A DNA stretch of 16,470 nucleotides from JADFUZ01 sp034430415. GTDB taxonomy: Bacteria; Chloroflexota; Dehalococcoidia; GIF9; AB-539-J10. Location: the NCBI GenBank assembly GCA_034430415.1, contig DAOUEN010000084.1, positions 1 through 16,470 on the forward strand, read 5' to 3'. The notes beneath the pieces were generated by a model. The model was not told the origin of the DNA and searched no databases. It saw only the letters and a list, made by a program, of their open reading frames with translations. Of the stretch, positions 1-7,523 are shown piece after piece (position 1 is the stretch's first letter; each line of letters starts with the position of its first letter). Both the position numbers and the translations under genes were made by a program.

Positions 1-39
1 TGCTATAATGTCATGATAAGACAGCTGGTCCAGCGAGCG

Positions 40-345
40 CTATTTGGAAAGAACCTTCTGCAAGCCCTTCAGTTGCTCCAGGTGTTTCTTGAGCCTCTCC
101 ACAAGCTGCTCAGCGTGCTTCAAAGCACTTTCAGTGTCCTCAAGTTCCGTAACTATTTCGAACAAGAGACGGCCCTGCTGTTGGGTCAAGTCCGCTTCAA
201 AACGCGTTAGCTCTTCCATTCCGGTTTGAGCCAGCAAATGGGATAGAAGCCTGCCTTCTCGTTGGAGTTGCTCACTAGTAAGTTGATCCAGAGGTTTCAA
301 GTCTCCAGTTGCCTTCCGCCTCAAGTTCGTGTGGGAATATAGCAC
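40..345 (-). CDS. Small coiled-coil protein of unknown function
   Basis: This 101-residue frame begins with GTG and ends in TAG, 23 bp after the rluD stop on the same strand, so it is probably the last gene of the dksA-lspA-rluD operon. I do not recognise a family. The C-terminal half (about residues 45-101) is charged and leucine-rich with heptad-like spacing (ESALKHAEQLVERLKKHLEQ) and should form a long coiled coil. The N-terminal 40 residues are basic and less regular. No good Shine-Dalgarno precedes the GTG; an in-frame ATG at 219 (residue 43) would leave only the coiled-coil part. No signal peptide, membrane segment or metal motif is visible. It could be a real small structural or regulatory protein, or a poorly conserved frame; its tight placement after rluD is the main support. 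Confidence 0.55.
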   Translation of the reverse strand: MLYSHTNLRRKATGDLKPLDQLTSEQLQREGRLLSHLLAQTGMEELTRFEADLTQQQGRLLFEIVTELEDTESALKHAEQLVERLKKHLEQLKGLQKVLSK

Positions 346-368
346 GTCGGGTGTCTATGAGCAAGTCG

Positions 369-1316
369 CTAGGGTTGATATCCAAGGAGGTTCAAGACTT
401 GCTCCAAGTCTGGAGGCAGAGGGCAGGTGAACTCCCGGTATACATTGGTTGATGGCAGGCGAAAGCCAAGACGGTAGGCGTGCAGAAACTGTCTCTTGAT
501 GAGCGGGGCGAGAAGCTCACGACTGCGTCTTGGCCCATAGAGGGGGTCGCCAACTATGGGATGGCCAATGGACGACAGATGTACTCTGATCTGGTGCGTG
601 CGTCCAGTTCCTGGCGTGATGTCAAGTAGCGTGTAGTTGGCTAGGTATTGCTTCACGGCGTACCGGCTGCTGGCTTCTCTCCCTGTTGGCACGAGCGCCA
701 TTCGCTTGCGGTTGTGTGGGTCTCGGCCAATGGGGGCTTCAATCACACCACGATTGGTGGGTAACCTGCCTCTAACCAAGGCGAGGTAGGCTTTGGTCAG
801 GCTACGGGTCTTGAACTGGTTAACGAGGTGCCTCCGAGCGTGCTCGTTCTTGGCTATCACCATGAGCCCGGAAGTATCCTTATCCAGTCGGTGCACGATG
901 CCTGGTCGACTCAGATCATCGCTCGTAGCGATGGACGGACAGTATGCCAGGATAGCATTGACCAACGTATGGTTGGGGTGGCCCGGGCCGGGGTGAACCA
1001 CCAATCCTGGGGGTTTGTCTAGGACCAAGACATCGCCGTCCTCGTAGAGAATGTCCAAGGGAGATGGTTCAGCTAACGGGTGGAACGCAGGCACGGGAGG
1101 AGGTGATGTGATTGTTATCTGGTCTGTGTTGTTGAGGTGCTGGCTTGGCCTTGCTTGTTTGTCATTCACTAGGATATGGCCCTGTTGGATTAGCCTCTGT
1201 ATGTAAGACCGAGAGAACTGTGGAAGAGTCTCAGCCAGGTACCTATCGAGACGGGGTTGTGGAGTGTCGACGGGCAAGCGGAGCACGTTAGCCTCTTGAC
1301 TGGTCGCCATAGCCAT
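369..1316 (-). CDS. rluD: RluD-family ribosomal RNA pseudouridine synthase
   Basis: RluA/RluD-type enzymes isomerise specific uridines of 23S rRNA (in E. coli RluD, those of helix 69) to pseudouridine in the cytoplasm. An N-terminal S4 RNA-binding domain is visible (about residues 20-75, PRLDRYLAETL then SRSYIQRLIQQGHILVN), followed by the catalytic domain with the family hallmark HRLDKDTSGL (about residues 142-151; the Asp of HRLD is the nucleophile). GTGRTHQIRVHL and IGHPIVGDPLYG are the usual downstream motifs. Length is about 315 residues, normal for the family. I take the start at the ATG at 1316, which overlaps the lspA 3' end by 29 bp; an ATG at 1310 is nearly as good. The frame extends to a TTG at 1373, but that would add 19 residues overlapping lspA before the S4 domain. 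Which uridines it modifies cannot be told from sequence, so RluA-like paralogue specificity is possible. Confidence 0.93.
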   Translation of the reverse strand: MAMATSQEANVLRLPVDTPQPRLDRYLAETLPQFSRSYIQRLIQQGHILVNDKQARPSQHLNNTDQITITSPPPVPAFHPLAEPSPLDILYEDGDVLVLDKPPGLVVHPGPGHPNHTLVNAILAYCPSIATSDDLSRPGIVHRLDKDTSGLMVIAKNEHARRHLVNQFKTRSLTKAYLALVRGRLPTNRGVIEAPIGRDPHNRKRMALVPTGREASSRYAVKQYLANYTLLDITPGTGRTHQIRVHLSSIGHPIVGDPLYGPRRSRELLAPLIKRQFLHAYRLGFRLPSTNVYREFTCPLPPDLEQVLNLLGYQP

Positions 1317-1818
1317 CGACTTGCGTGAACAAACCTGTTTGATACAGAGAGTAGATGAATATGAGAGTGCCAATCACTATGGATGCATCGGCGAGGTTGA
1401 ATGCAGGCCAATGGAAGTCTGCCCATAGGCGCACATCGATGAAGTCGGTTACGTAACCGAAGCGAAGCCGATCTATGAGGTTGCCGGTAGCACCGCCCAG
1501 AATCAAGCCAAGGGACACGGTGCCTAGCCTGGTGACTGAGCTGGGGTGATTGGCCAATAGGTAGTGCAGAAAAAGGGATACGAGTATGAGGATGACCAAA
1601 GTGGCTATAATCAGGACACAAGTGTGGTTAGGGAACAGTCCAAAAACCGAACCGGTGTTGGTGATGTAGGTTAACCGCACAGAACCGATTTCTGGTACAG
1701 ACTCTCCCAGTGAAAGATTATGCCTAATCCATGACTTGGTCCACCAGTCAAACGCAAGCACCAAGAAGGCGCCAAGAGGGAGTAGTCCTATCTTTATCTT
1801 ATCTTGTCCCCGAAGCAT
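1288..1818 (-). CDS. lspA: Lipoprotein signal peptidase (signal peptidase II)
   Basis: LspA is the membrane aspartyl protease that removes signal peptides from diacylglyceryl-modified prolipoproteins. At 176 residues it has the usual length and four hydrophobic segments (about 12-28, 64-88, 99-117 and 139-160). Family motifs are complete: FDWWTK (23-28), NTGSVFG (54-60), GGATGNLIDRLRFGYVTDFID (about 108-128) and the WPAFNLADASI box (137-147). The two catalytic aspartates should be Asp125 and Asp144. The ATG at 1818 lies inside the 3' end of the DksA-type gene (20 bp overlap) and the 3' end overlaps rluD, so the three are co-transcribed and probably translationally coupled. The lspA-rluD pairing is widespread in bacteria. 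Confidence 0.97.
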   Translation of the reverse strand: MLRGQDKIKIGLLPLGAFLVLAFDWWTKSWIRHNLSLGESVPEIGSVRLTYITNTGSVFGLFPNHTCVLIIATLVILILVSLFLHYLLANHPSSVTRLGTVSLGLILGGATGNLIDRLRFGYVTDFIDVRLWADFHWPAFNLADASIVIGTLIFIYSLYQTGLFTQVDGYGDQSRG

Positions 1819-2167
1819 TCTTCGCCTGACGCGCTTTGCAGCTTAGGCACAAGCTTGCTTGAGGTAGCGCTTCGAGGCGATCTTGCTCTATGGGCTGCCC
1901 GCAGGAGTCACACAGCCCGTAGGTACCAGCTTGCCATTTCTCCAAGGCATGATCTATGTTGGCGAGCGTGGCATTCAGCTTCTCCTCCAAGGCCAGTCTC
2001 TTCTCTAGCTCGAATGCCTCACTTGCCTCTTCCTCTCTCTTGCCGAAAGGGCTACCTTCTCGTGTTTCCCCTGCTTCCTGTGCGCTAGCCTTCAGCTGCT
2101 CCAGCCTTTGTGCTATTTGCCCTCTTTCTTCTCTTAAACGCTCGTACAGCTTGTTATTGTTTGCCAT
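1799..2167 (-). CDS. DksA/TraR-family C4 zinc-finger protein
   Basis: A 122-residue protein with a long charged N-terminal coiled coil (about residues 4-78) and a C-terminal C4 zinc finger, YGLCDSCGQPI followed by RLEALPQASLCLSC, with cysteines at 86, 89, 107 and 110. This is the DksA/TraR architecture. DksA proteins bind the RNA polymerase secondary channel and modulate initiation, often with ppGpp; whether this relative does so is not visible. The acidic tip pair of classical DksA cannot be assigned confidently. I chose the ATG at 2167 because GAGGTG lies 6 nt upstream; a GTG at 2176 would place the ribosome site inside the gene. It is first in the operon with lspA and rluD, behind a good promoter. 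The gene context suggests a general regulator, not one specific to lipoprotein processing. Confidence 0.9.
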   Translation of the reverse strand: MANNNKLYERLREERGQIAQRLEQLKASAQEAGETREGSPFGKREEEASEAFELEKRLALEEKLNATLANIDHALEKWQAGTYGLCDSCGQPIEQDRLEALPQASLCLSCKARQAKNASGTR

Positions 2168-2176
2168 TCCACCCAC

Positions 2177-2339
2177 CTCGCCTTTTATTTTGGGTAGCCT
2201 AAGCTATTCTATCCTGTGCTATGTCCCAAGGCAAACTTGAAGAGGAGCGATGCGCGCTAGTGCGATGAGTCAACTCAGAACACCGCTAGCACAGGGATAA
2301 ATGTCGCTCTGGTGGCTGCGCATAGGCGGCACTTGGCTG
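2177..2339. other. Intergenic region between PEPCK-like gene and dksA-like gene
   Basis: This stretch of about 160 bp holds the promoter at 2206-2234. I see no convincing intrinsic terminator after the PEPCK-like stop at 2340: no strong GC stem followed by a T run on the minus strand. Read-through into the dksA-like operon is therefore possible. Confidence 0.5.
2206..2234 (-). promoter_or_regulatory. Sigma70-type promoter of the dksA-like/lspA/rluD operon
   Basis: On the minus strand there is TTGCCT (2234-2229), a 17-nt spacer and TAGAAT (2211-2206). The predicted transcription start is near 2199, giving a leader of about 30 nt before the ATG at 2167. It shows the downstream minus-strand genes need not depend on read-through from the heat-shock operon. 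Confidence 0.65.
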
Positions 2340-3938
2340 TTAAGATTTGGCGAAAGCGTGTCTGATGTTGGGACTTATGGAGTCGCCAAGTGCCTCAATG
2401 GCCTTGTGCCTGATTCGGCTGAGCTCCTTCTGCTTTTCTTTGAATTCAATCCCGGAGTAGAGCTTCTCGGGGTGAAAGAAGATATCATCTACCTGCCTTA
2501 CTGCCTTAGGGATCTTGAATCCAGTGGGTGAATCCACCCAATCCTCCAGGCCTCCCCTCAGCAAGGAGTCCAGTATGGCCAAGGTAGATTCCAGCTTGAT
2601 ATCGTTGTAGGTCTCGCTGCTGCCTATTCCTCCTGTATTTATCAGGTAGTAGTTCATATGGGGAAGCCCTTTCAGTATTTCATAGAAGATGGCTGCATGT
2701 TGAGCCCTATCACCGGCCACGAACGGGTCGTAGAAGAACTCGCTCTTGATTTTTCCCGCTTGTGTAGGATCACCCGCCGAGGATTCCATCGACTGTCCCA
2801 AGATCATGAGTGCTACTGTTTGTTCCAGTGTCAGCTTTGATATTGCCGGTATCAGTGGACCTCTGGTAATCAGGATAACGTTGTCAATCCTGTCAACATC
2901 AATGTGGGGGCTGGCATGCATAAAGTCTTTTCGGCGCATAACTGCCCTGCCGTTTGATGTTCTCTCGAAATTGTAGAAGTCGAAGTCTCCATCTTCGCCG
3001 ACATAGACATTTTCACAGATAGTGTCTGGTTTCAATAGGCCGTAGAATATCTCCACTTGGTTCCCTGGATTCGCGCCCTCAGTCTTCACGAATACGCCTC
3101 CCGCTTCGAATCCGTGGAAAGAACCATCTGGCATGAGAGTCCCACCATCGTCTTGGATAAGCCAGGATTTCTCCTTTCCTTTCCTGGCCAGGATCTTTGA
3201 CGTTAGGGTGGTCTTGCCGTTTGCGGTTAGGGCAAGAAGCAATGACGTGGTAGTTGCATAATCCCCATGCGCTGATTGAAGATAGTCCTCTCTACAGCCT
3301 GCGTGCAGGAATATCCCACCTCTCGTGGTCTTGGCTACCCAGTCTTCTGCGGCGAAAACCCCCTTCTTGTACTCGCCGATATAGTTGCTATTTCTGACTA
3401 TCTTGATAACCCTCCCGTTGTCGAGCATGGCCAACCTTATGGTAATGTCTTTCTTGGGAAGTGGCTTGGACTTGTTGGACTGGAAAGCCTCGTCGGTAAA
3501 CATGAGGATTTCATATGTTGCGTGTGTGATTTCTTTTCTGACCGGAATGTAGAGGCTTGTCGCTGCGTAGGCTACGTGAGCAAACCTCTCGGGGACAATC
3601 AGCCTGACGGTTGTGTCGCTTTGCTGGTTGCCTACGATTCGGTCAATAGAGATTAGCTTTTCTTGTGCCAAGGCTTTCTCGCATTGACTCAATAGCTGGA
3701 GCTCCTCCTCGCCGAAGGGGTGGTCCACGCTGTTCTTGGTGAACATGGCTGCTCTGGAAGTGGGTTCGCTTTGGGCAGCGAAATTGCCGTATACCGTTTT
3801 CCTAATGTCGGGCTCATTTCGCATCAGAAGTCGGAGGTCATTTGGGGAGGGATTGTTCCTGAGCCGGTGTTCTTCGATGGCCCTTTTTATGACCCCGTCG
3901 GCGGTCTGTTCAAACTGTTGCAGTTGAAATGCGGTCAT
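2340..3938 (-). CDS. Divergent ATP-type PEP carboxykinase-like protein in the heat-shock operon
   Basis: A 532-residue protein of the ATP-dependent phosphoenolpyruvate carboxykinase fold (the PckA enzyme converts oxaloacetate plus ATP to PEP, CO2 and ADP). By eye-alignment to E. coli PckA, several active-site residues persist: Tyr186 and Lys191/192 in NYIGEYKKG, His212, GKTT at 241-244 with the P-loop Lys242, Asp263/264 in LIQDDGG, Lys285 and Arg331. C-terminal landmarks such as ISKLTLEQ and YYLINTGGIG also match. Others do not: the P-loop reads ALTANGKTT where PckA has GLSGTGKTT, the RSPKDK oxaloacetate loop is replaced by SRAAMFTKN, and the EH after the DD pair is GG. The ATG at 3938 is 6 bp after the dnaK stop, with GAGGT (3953-3949) lying inside the dnaK end, so it is translated from the hrcA-grpE-dnaK mRNA. 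It may be a lineage-specific PEPCK or a PEPCK-fold kinase with another substrate. The fold is fairly sure; the reaction is not. Confidence 0.8.
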   Translation of the reverse strand: MTAFQLQQFEQTADGVIKRAIEEHRLRNNPSPNDLRLLMRNEPDIRKTVYGNFAAQSEPTSRAAMFTKNSVDHPFGEEELQLLSQCEKALAQEKLISIDRIVGNQQSDTTVRLIVPERFAHVAYAATSLYIPVRKEITHATYEILMFTDEAFQSNKSKPLPKKDITIRLAMLDNGRVIKIVRNSNYIGEYKKGVFAAEDWVAKTTRGGIFLHAGCREDYLQSAHGDYATTTSLLLALTANGKTTLTSKILARKGKEKSWLIQDDGGTLMPDGSFHGFEAGGVFVKTEGANPGNQVEIFYGLLKPDTICENVYVGEDGDFDFYNFERTSNGRAVMRRKDFMHASPHIDVDRIDNVILITRGPLIPAISKLTLEQTVALMILGQSMESSAGDPTQAGKIKSEFFYDPFVAGDRAQHAAIFYEILKGLPHMNYYLINTGGIGSSETYNDIKLESTLAILDSLLRGGLEDWVDSPTGFKIPKAVRQVDDIFFHPEKLYSGIEFKEKQKELSRIRHKAIEALGDSISPNIRHAFAKS

Positions 3939-3944
3939 TGTGAT

Positions 3945-5843
3945 TCATACCTCGCGGAACTCTCCCTCCATTGTGTCGTCCTCGCCTTTACCTGGCTCAG
4001 CTTCAGGACCCTGTTCACCGCTGGGTGCTTGCTGCTGTCCTGGCTGCTGGTACACTGAGGCCCCTACCTTCTGCATGGCCTCTGACAGCTCTTGCATGAC
4101 CTGACGAATGGACTGTACGTCGCTGCCTTGAAGCGCCGAGCGCAGGGCAGATAGCTTGCCATCTATCTCCTGTTTCACGTCGGCAGGTACCTTGTCGCCG
4201 AAATCGCGAAGCGTCTTGTCCGCAGTGTAGGCCAGGCTATCGGCCGAATTGCGTGTCTCCATTTCCTCCTTGCGTTTGGCATCCTCGGCAGCATGCTTCT
4301 CTGCTTCCTGCTTCATCTTCTCAACTTCTGCCTTATCAAGCCCACTGGAGGCAGTGATGGTGATCTTCTGTTCCTTACCTGTGCCCTTGTCGCGAGCACT
4401 GACATTGAGGATGCCGTTGGCATCAATCTCAAAGGCCACTTCAATCTGAGGCACCCCTCGAGCCGCAGGCAGAATACCGTCGAGCATGAATCGGCCCAGA
4501 GTACGGTTGTCCGCCGCCATTGGTCGCTCTCCTTGTAGTACGTGAATCTCCACGCTCGGTTGGTTGTCGCTGGCGGTGCTGAAGATCTGACTCTTCTCTG
4601 TGGGGATGGTTGTGTTGCGAGGAATAAGAGAAGTAGCCACTCCTCCCAGGGTCTCAATGCCCAGGGTGAGTGGAGTGACATCGAGCAGGAGAACCTCTCC
4701 GACCTCTCCCTTAAGGACACCTGCCTGGATAGCAGCACCAAGAGCTACGGCTTCATCAGGGTTTATTCCCTTGACGGGCTCTCGACCAAAGAATTGTCTC
4801 AGCGTCTCCTGCACCTTTGGCATCCTGGTCTGGCCACCGACCAGGATAACGTCATTGATCTGGCTGGCTTGCAAGCCAGCGTCGGCGAGAGCCTGCCGAC
4901 AGGGCTCCAAGCTACTCTCTATCAAGTCGGCTGATAGTTGCTCCAACTTGGCCTTGCTCAGCGTCATGCTGAGATGCTTGGGACCGGATGCATCGGCAGT
5001 GACGAAGGGAAGATTTACTTCGGTCTGGCTTACTGTGGATAGTTCTTTCTTTGCCTTCTCAGCGGCATCCTTAATGCGCTGTAGCGCCATTCTGTCCTGT
5101 GTCAGGTCAATGCCAGATTCCTTCTTGAACTCGTCGCATATCCAGTCCATAACTCTTTGGTCAATATCGTCACCGCCCAGGTGAGTGTTGCCATTGGTTG
5201 ATTTGACCTGGAAGGTGCCCTCGCCTATGTCCAGTATGGAGATATCGAACGTGCCACCGCCAAGGTCATAGACGGCAATAGTCTCATCCTTTTTCCGATC
5301 CATGCCATAGGCTAGAGCGGAAGCTGTGGGTTCATTAATAATTCGGAGCACGTTGAGTCCGGCTATGGTGCCAGCGTCTTTGGTTCCCTGACGCTGGCTG
5401 TCATTGAAATAGGCTGGCACCGTAATCACCACGTCGGTCACCTTGTCCCCAAGGTAGGCCTCAGCATCCGTCTTCAGTTTCTGCAATATCATGGATGAGA
5501 CCTCTTGGGGGCTGTATTCCTTGCCACCCATGACGACCCGACAGTCGCCATTGGCGGCCTCGGTGATCTTATAGGGCAACCGCTTGATATCTGATTGGAC
5601 TATGCTGTCTTTGAACTTGCGGCCGATGAGGCGCTTTATGCTGAAAATGGTGTTATCAGGATTGACTATGGCCTGGCGCTTGGCTATTTCGCCAACCAGC
5701 CTCTCTCCGGTCTTGCTTACTGCTACTACCGATGGAACCAGATTCCCCCCCTCGGCGCTGGGGATTATTTTGGGCTCGCCTCCTTCCATTACTGCTACGG
5801 CGCTAAGGGTAGTGCCCAAATCAATGCCTACTGTTTTTCCCAC
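3945..5843 (-). CDS. dnaK: Hsp70 chaperone DnaK
   Basis: DnaK is the cytoplasmic ATP-dependent Hsp70 that binds exposed hydrophobic stretches of client proteins, cycling with a J-protein and GrpE. The 632 residues contain the full set of motifs: phosphate-1 loop GIDLGTT (6-12), DLGGGTFD (193-200), the ILVGGQTRMP signature (about 333-342), the interdomain linker LLLD (385-388), and the substrate-binding beta domain with VLQGER. A charged helical lid follows, and the tail is GQQQAPSGEQGPEAEPGKGE then MEGEFREV. The first loop reads GTTLS where most DnaKs have GTTNS. The start is GTG at 5843, supported by a perfect AGGAGG (5855-5850) 6 nt upstream and by the family N-terminus MGKTVGID. Only 1 bp separates it from the grpE stop. 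Confidence 0.98.
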   Translation of the reverse strand: MGKTVGIDLGTTLSAVAVMEGGEPKIIPSAEGGNLVPSVVAVSKTGERLVGEIAKRQAIVNPDNTIFSIKRLIGRKFKDSIVQSDIKRLPYKITEAANGDCRVVMGGKEYSPQEVSSMILQKLKTDAEAYLGDKVTDVVITVPAYFNDSQRQGTKDAGTIAGLNVLRIINEPTASALAYGMDRKKDETIAVYDLGGGTFDISILDIGEGTFQVKSTNGNTHLGGDDIDQRVMDWICDEFKKESGIDLTQDRMALQRIKDAAEKAKKELSTVSQTEVNLPFVTADASGPKHLSMTLSKAKLEQLSADLIESSLEPCRQALADAGLQASQINDVILVGGQTRMPKVQETLRQFFGREPVKGINPDEAVALGAAIQAGVLKGEVGEVLLLDVTPLTLGIETLGGVATSLIPRNTTIPTEKSQIFSTASDNQPSVEIHVLQGERPMAADNRTLGRFMLDGILPAARGVPQIEVAFEIDANGILNVSARDKGTGKEQKITITASSGLDKAEVEKMKQEAEKHAAEDAKRKEEMETRNSADSLAYTADKTLRDFGDKVPADVKQEIDGKLSALRSALQGSDVQSIRQVMQELSEAMQKVGASVYQQPGQQQAPSGEQGPEAEPGKGEDDTMEGEFREV

Positions 5844-5844
5844 G

Positions 5845-6399
5845 CTATTCCTCCTGCGGGCTCGTTTCTTCTGTTTCCCGACTATGGCCCACTATTACCA
5901 TACTAGGACGGATGACCCTGTCCTTGAGCTTGTATCCTTTCCGAGTTTCCTCAATGACTATTCCCTCCTCTCCCTCCTGGCGCATGACCGCTTCGTGTAG
6001 GTGGGGGTCGAAGGGTTGCCCCTTGGCCTTTATCTCGACCAGCCCTTGTGCCTCCACGACAGCCTTAAGCTTATTATAGATGAGCCCGATTCCCTCAATC
6101 CAGCCAGATGTCTTGGTCCTGGTTGGTCGTATGGTGAAAGCCCGTTCAAAGTCGTCCATGACCGTCAACAGGTTGAGTATCAGCAATCTGTTAGCGAATT
6201 CCACAGTTTCCTTCTTCTCCTGTTCAGCACGCCTCCTGTAATTGATGAGGTCAGCCTGGGCCCTTTGCCAGTTGCTGAGGTAATTAGCCGCCTTCTCCTC
6301 TTCCTCAGCCAGAGCTCGTCTTACTGCTTCGATATCACCTAGATCCTCGGCTTCCGGCCCATTCGCCTTGTGTTGAAATGACTCGTCCTGTTCGGCCAA
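5845..6399 (-). CDS. grpE: GrpE nucleotide exchange factor
   Basis: GrpE releases ADP from DnaK and often acts as a thermosensor. The 184-residue protein has an acidic, disordered N-terminus, a long coiled coil (about residues 22-75, containing NYLSNWQRAQADLINYRRR), and the C-terminal beta domain with the GrpE signature: FDPHLHEAV, then KGYKLKDRVIRPSMVIVG. The start is TTG at 6399, 13 bp after the hrcA stop, with only a weak GGTGAT upstream. No better in-frame start exists before the conserved region. Weak initiation here beside the strong dnaK site fits a substoichiometric co-chaperone. Confidence 0.96.
   Translation of the reverse strand: MAEQDESFQHKANGPEAEDLGDIEAVRRALAEEEEKAANYLSNWQRAQADLINYRRRAEQEKKETVEFANRLLILNLLTVMDDFERAFTIRPTRTKTSGWIEGIGLIYNKLKAVVEAQGLVEIKAKGQPFDPHLHEAVMRQEGEEGIVIEETRKGYKLKDRVIRPSMVIVGHSRETEETSPQEE
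5850..5855 (-). promoter_or_regulatory. Strong ribosome binding site of dnaK
   Basis: AGGAGG on the minus strand, 6 nt before the GTG at 5843 and inside the last codons of grpE. It fixes the GTG as the dnaK start and is the strongest Shine-Dalgarno in the heat-shock operon, in keeping with a need for more DnaK than GrpE or HrcA. Confidence 0.8.
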
Positions 6400-6412
6400 T
6401 TCTAGATCACCG

Positions 6413-7429
6413 TTACATGTAGTCAGCTATTGACTCGGTCAGCAGTGACGAGAGACAGTCCACTGACGAGATTATCCTGGCATAGTCCATGCGCTTGGGC
6501 CCGATGACTCCGACAATGCCGCTTGCTTTGTCCTGGACTCCGTATTCGGCGATCACCAGGCTGAAGTCTTGCAGTGTCGCGTCTTGATTCTCCTCGCCAA
6601 TGATAACCCTCAGCCTGCCTGTATCATGTTGGTGTTGAACTGCACTCTCCAGCCAATCCTCCTGCTGGAGTAGCTCCAGCAGGCTGAGTGGACTCGGGCG
6701 TCTGGTGAACTCGGGTTGGCCTAGCAACAGGTGTAGTCCCTCGAGCTGTAGCCTGCCGAGCTGGAGCCTATCTTCGCTAGCCATAATAGCCACGATGGAA
6801 TCGGTGACTCTCTTTTCGTCAGAGGAGAGCTCCATTTTCTCCCCAGAGATCTCAGTGCGCGTCAATTGAGCGTAGCCAGAGTTCAGTCTCGTGGCCAGAC
6901 TCGTCAGTTCATCTTGAGTGACTCTGTTGTCGAAGGATAGGGTTTTCTGTCTTACCTTTGTCTCACACAGGACTAGAATGAGCATGGCCAGGAAATCCTG
7001 TATGACTACCAGGTCGAGGTGCTTCAAGCGACATTGCGTCGCCTTGGGCAGGGTCACCACGGCTATGTTGCGGACGATGTGTGCCAGAAGCATCGCTGCT
7101 GTTCGGAGCCACTGCTCAATCTCTAGCTTTGCCTCTTTGAGCATCTCGGAAACCAGATACGTCTCAACCGGGCAGCGTTCGATGTCGCTGCTCAACGATT
7201 CCACATAATAGCGGTAGGCTTTATCTGTGGGGACAGCACCAGCGGAGGGGTGTGGCCGAGTGATATACCCTTCCTCTTCTAGATATGCCACATCATTTCG
7301 AATAGTGGCCGGGCTTACCCTGAGGTTGTAGTCGTGGGCGATGGTTCTTGAAGCTACGGGAGACGCCGTGGCGATATGTTCCGTAACGATGGTCTTCAGT
7401 ATTGCCTGTGTTCTTTCCGTCACTGCCAT
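6413..7429 (-). CDS. hrcA: Heat-inducible transcription repressor HrcA
   Basis: HrcA binds CIRCE operators and represses class I heat-shock genes; in studied bacteria its activity depends on GroEL. The 338-residue length is typical. The N-terminal winged helix-turn-helix is clear (TERTQAILKTIV, then SPATIRNDVAYLEEEGYI), followed by the family box HPSAGAVPTDKAYRYYVE. The C-terminus holds GIVGVIGPKRMDYARIISSVD, the usual HrcA ending. The ATG at 7429 abuts the CIRCE repeat directly, and an AGGAG lies 11 nt upstream inside the CIRCE spacer. It is the first gene of its own target operon, so it is autoregulated. Confidence 0.97.
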   Translation of the reverse strand: MAVTERTQAILKTIVTEHIATASPVASRTIAHDYNLRVSPATIRNDVAYLEEEGYITRPHPSAGAVPTDKAYRYYVESLSSDIERCPVETYLVSEMLKEAKLEIEQWLRTAAMLLAHIVRNIAVVTLPKATQCRLKHLDLVVIQDFLAMLILVLCETKVRQKTLSFDNRVTQDELTSLATRLNSGYAQLTRTEISGEKMELSSDEKRVTDSIVAIMASEDRLQLGRLQLEGLHLLLGQPEFTRRPSPLSLLELLQQEDWLESAVQHQHDTGRLRVIIGEENQDATLQDFSLVIAEYGVQDKASGIVGVIGPKRMDYARIISSVDCLSSLLTESIADYM

Positions 7430-7456
7430 CTAGCACTCTGCTCCTGAGACTGCTAA
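7430..7456 (-). promoter_or_regulatory. CIRCE operator for HrcA
   Basis: On the plus strand the arms are CTAGCACTC (7430-7438) and GACTGCTAA (7448-7456) around a 9-nt spacer. The CIRCE consensus is TTAGCACTC-N9-GAGTGCTAA, so each arm has a single mismatch. Read on the minus strand the spacer is TCAGGAGCA, which contains the AGGAG ribosome site for hrcA. The element begins at or just after the predicted transcription start and ends at the ATG. Confidence 0.9.
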
Positions 7457-7464
7457 TCGCCGCT

Positions 7465-7493
7465 AATCTAGCACTTTGGCAGAGGTCTGTCAA
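7465..7493 (-). promoter_or_regulatory. Vegetative promoter of hrcA-grpE-dnaK-PEPCK-like operon
   Basis: On the minus strand: perfect TTGACA (7493-7488), 17-nt spacer, TAGATT (7470-7465). The predicted start is near 7458, immediately before the CIRCE element. This is the standard arrangement of HrcA-controlled promoters, with a housekeeping sigma factor and negative control. Confidence 0.8.
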
Positions 7494-7523
7494 AGACAAC
7501 GCCTGGTGCGGTGAACTCCTTCT

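Noticed and set aside
1317..1373. Upstream TTG extension of rluD
   Set aside because: Adds 19 residues overlapping lspA without ribosome site or similarity; the ATG at 1316 sits just before the S4 domain.
1190..1621. Minus-strand 143-codon frame across the lspA/rluD junction
   Set aside because: Overlaps both well-supported genes in another frame; its translation shows no conserved motif.
4600..5184. Long plus-strand open frame antisense to dnaK (194 codons), with several shorter ones across dnaK, grpE and hrcA
   Set aside because: Low-complexity, serine/arginine-rich translation with no family motif, lying entirely opposite well-conserved coding sequence; a typical shadow of biased codon use.
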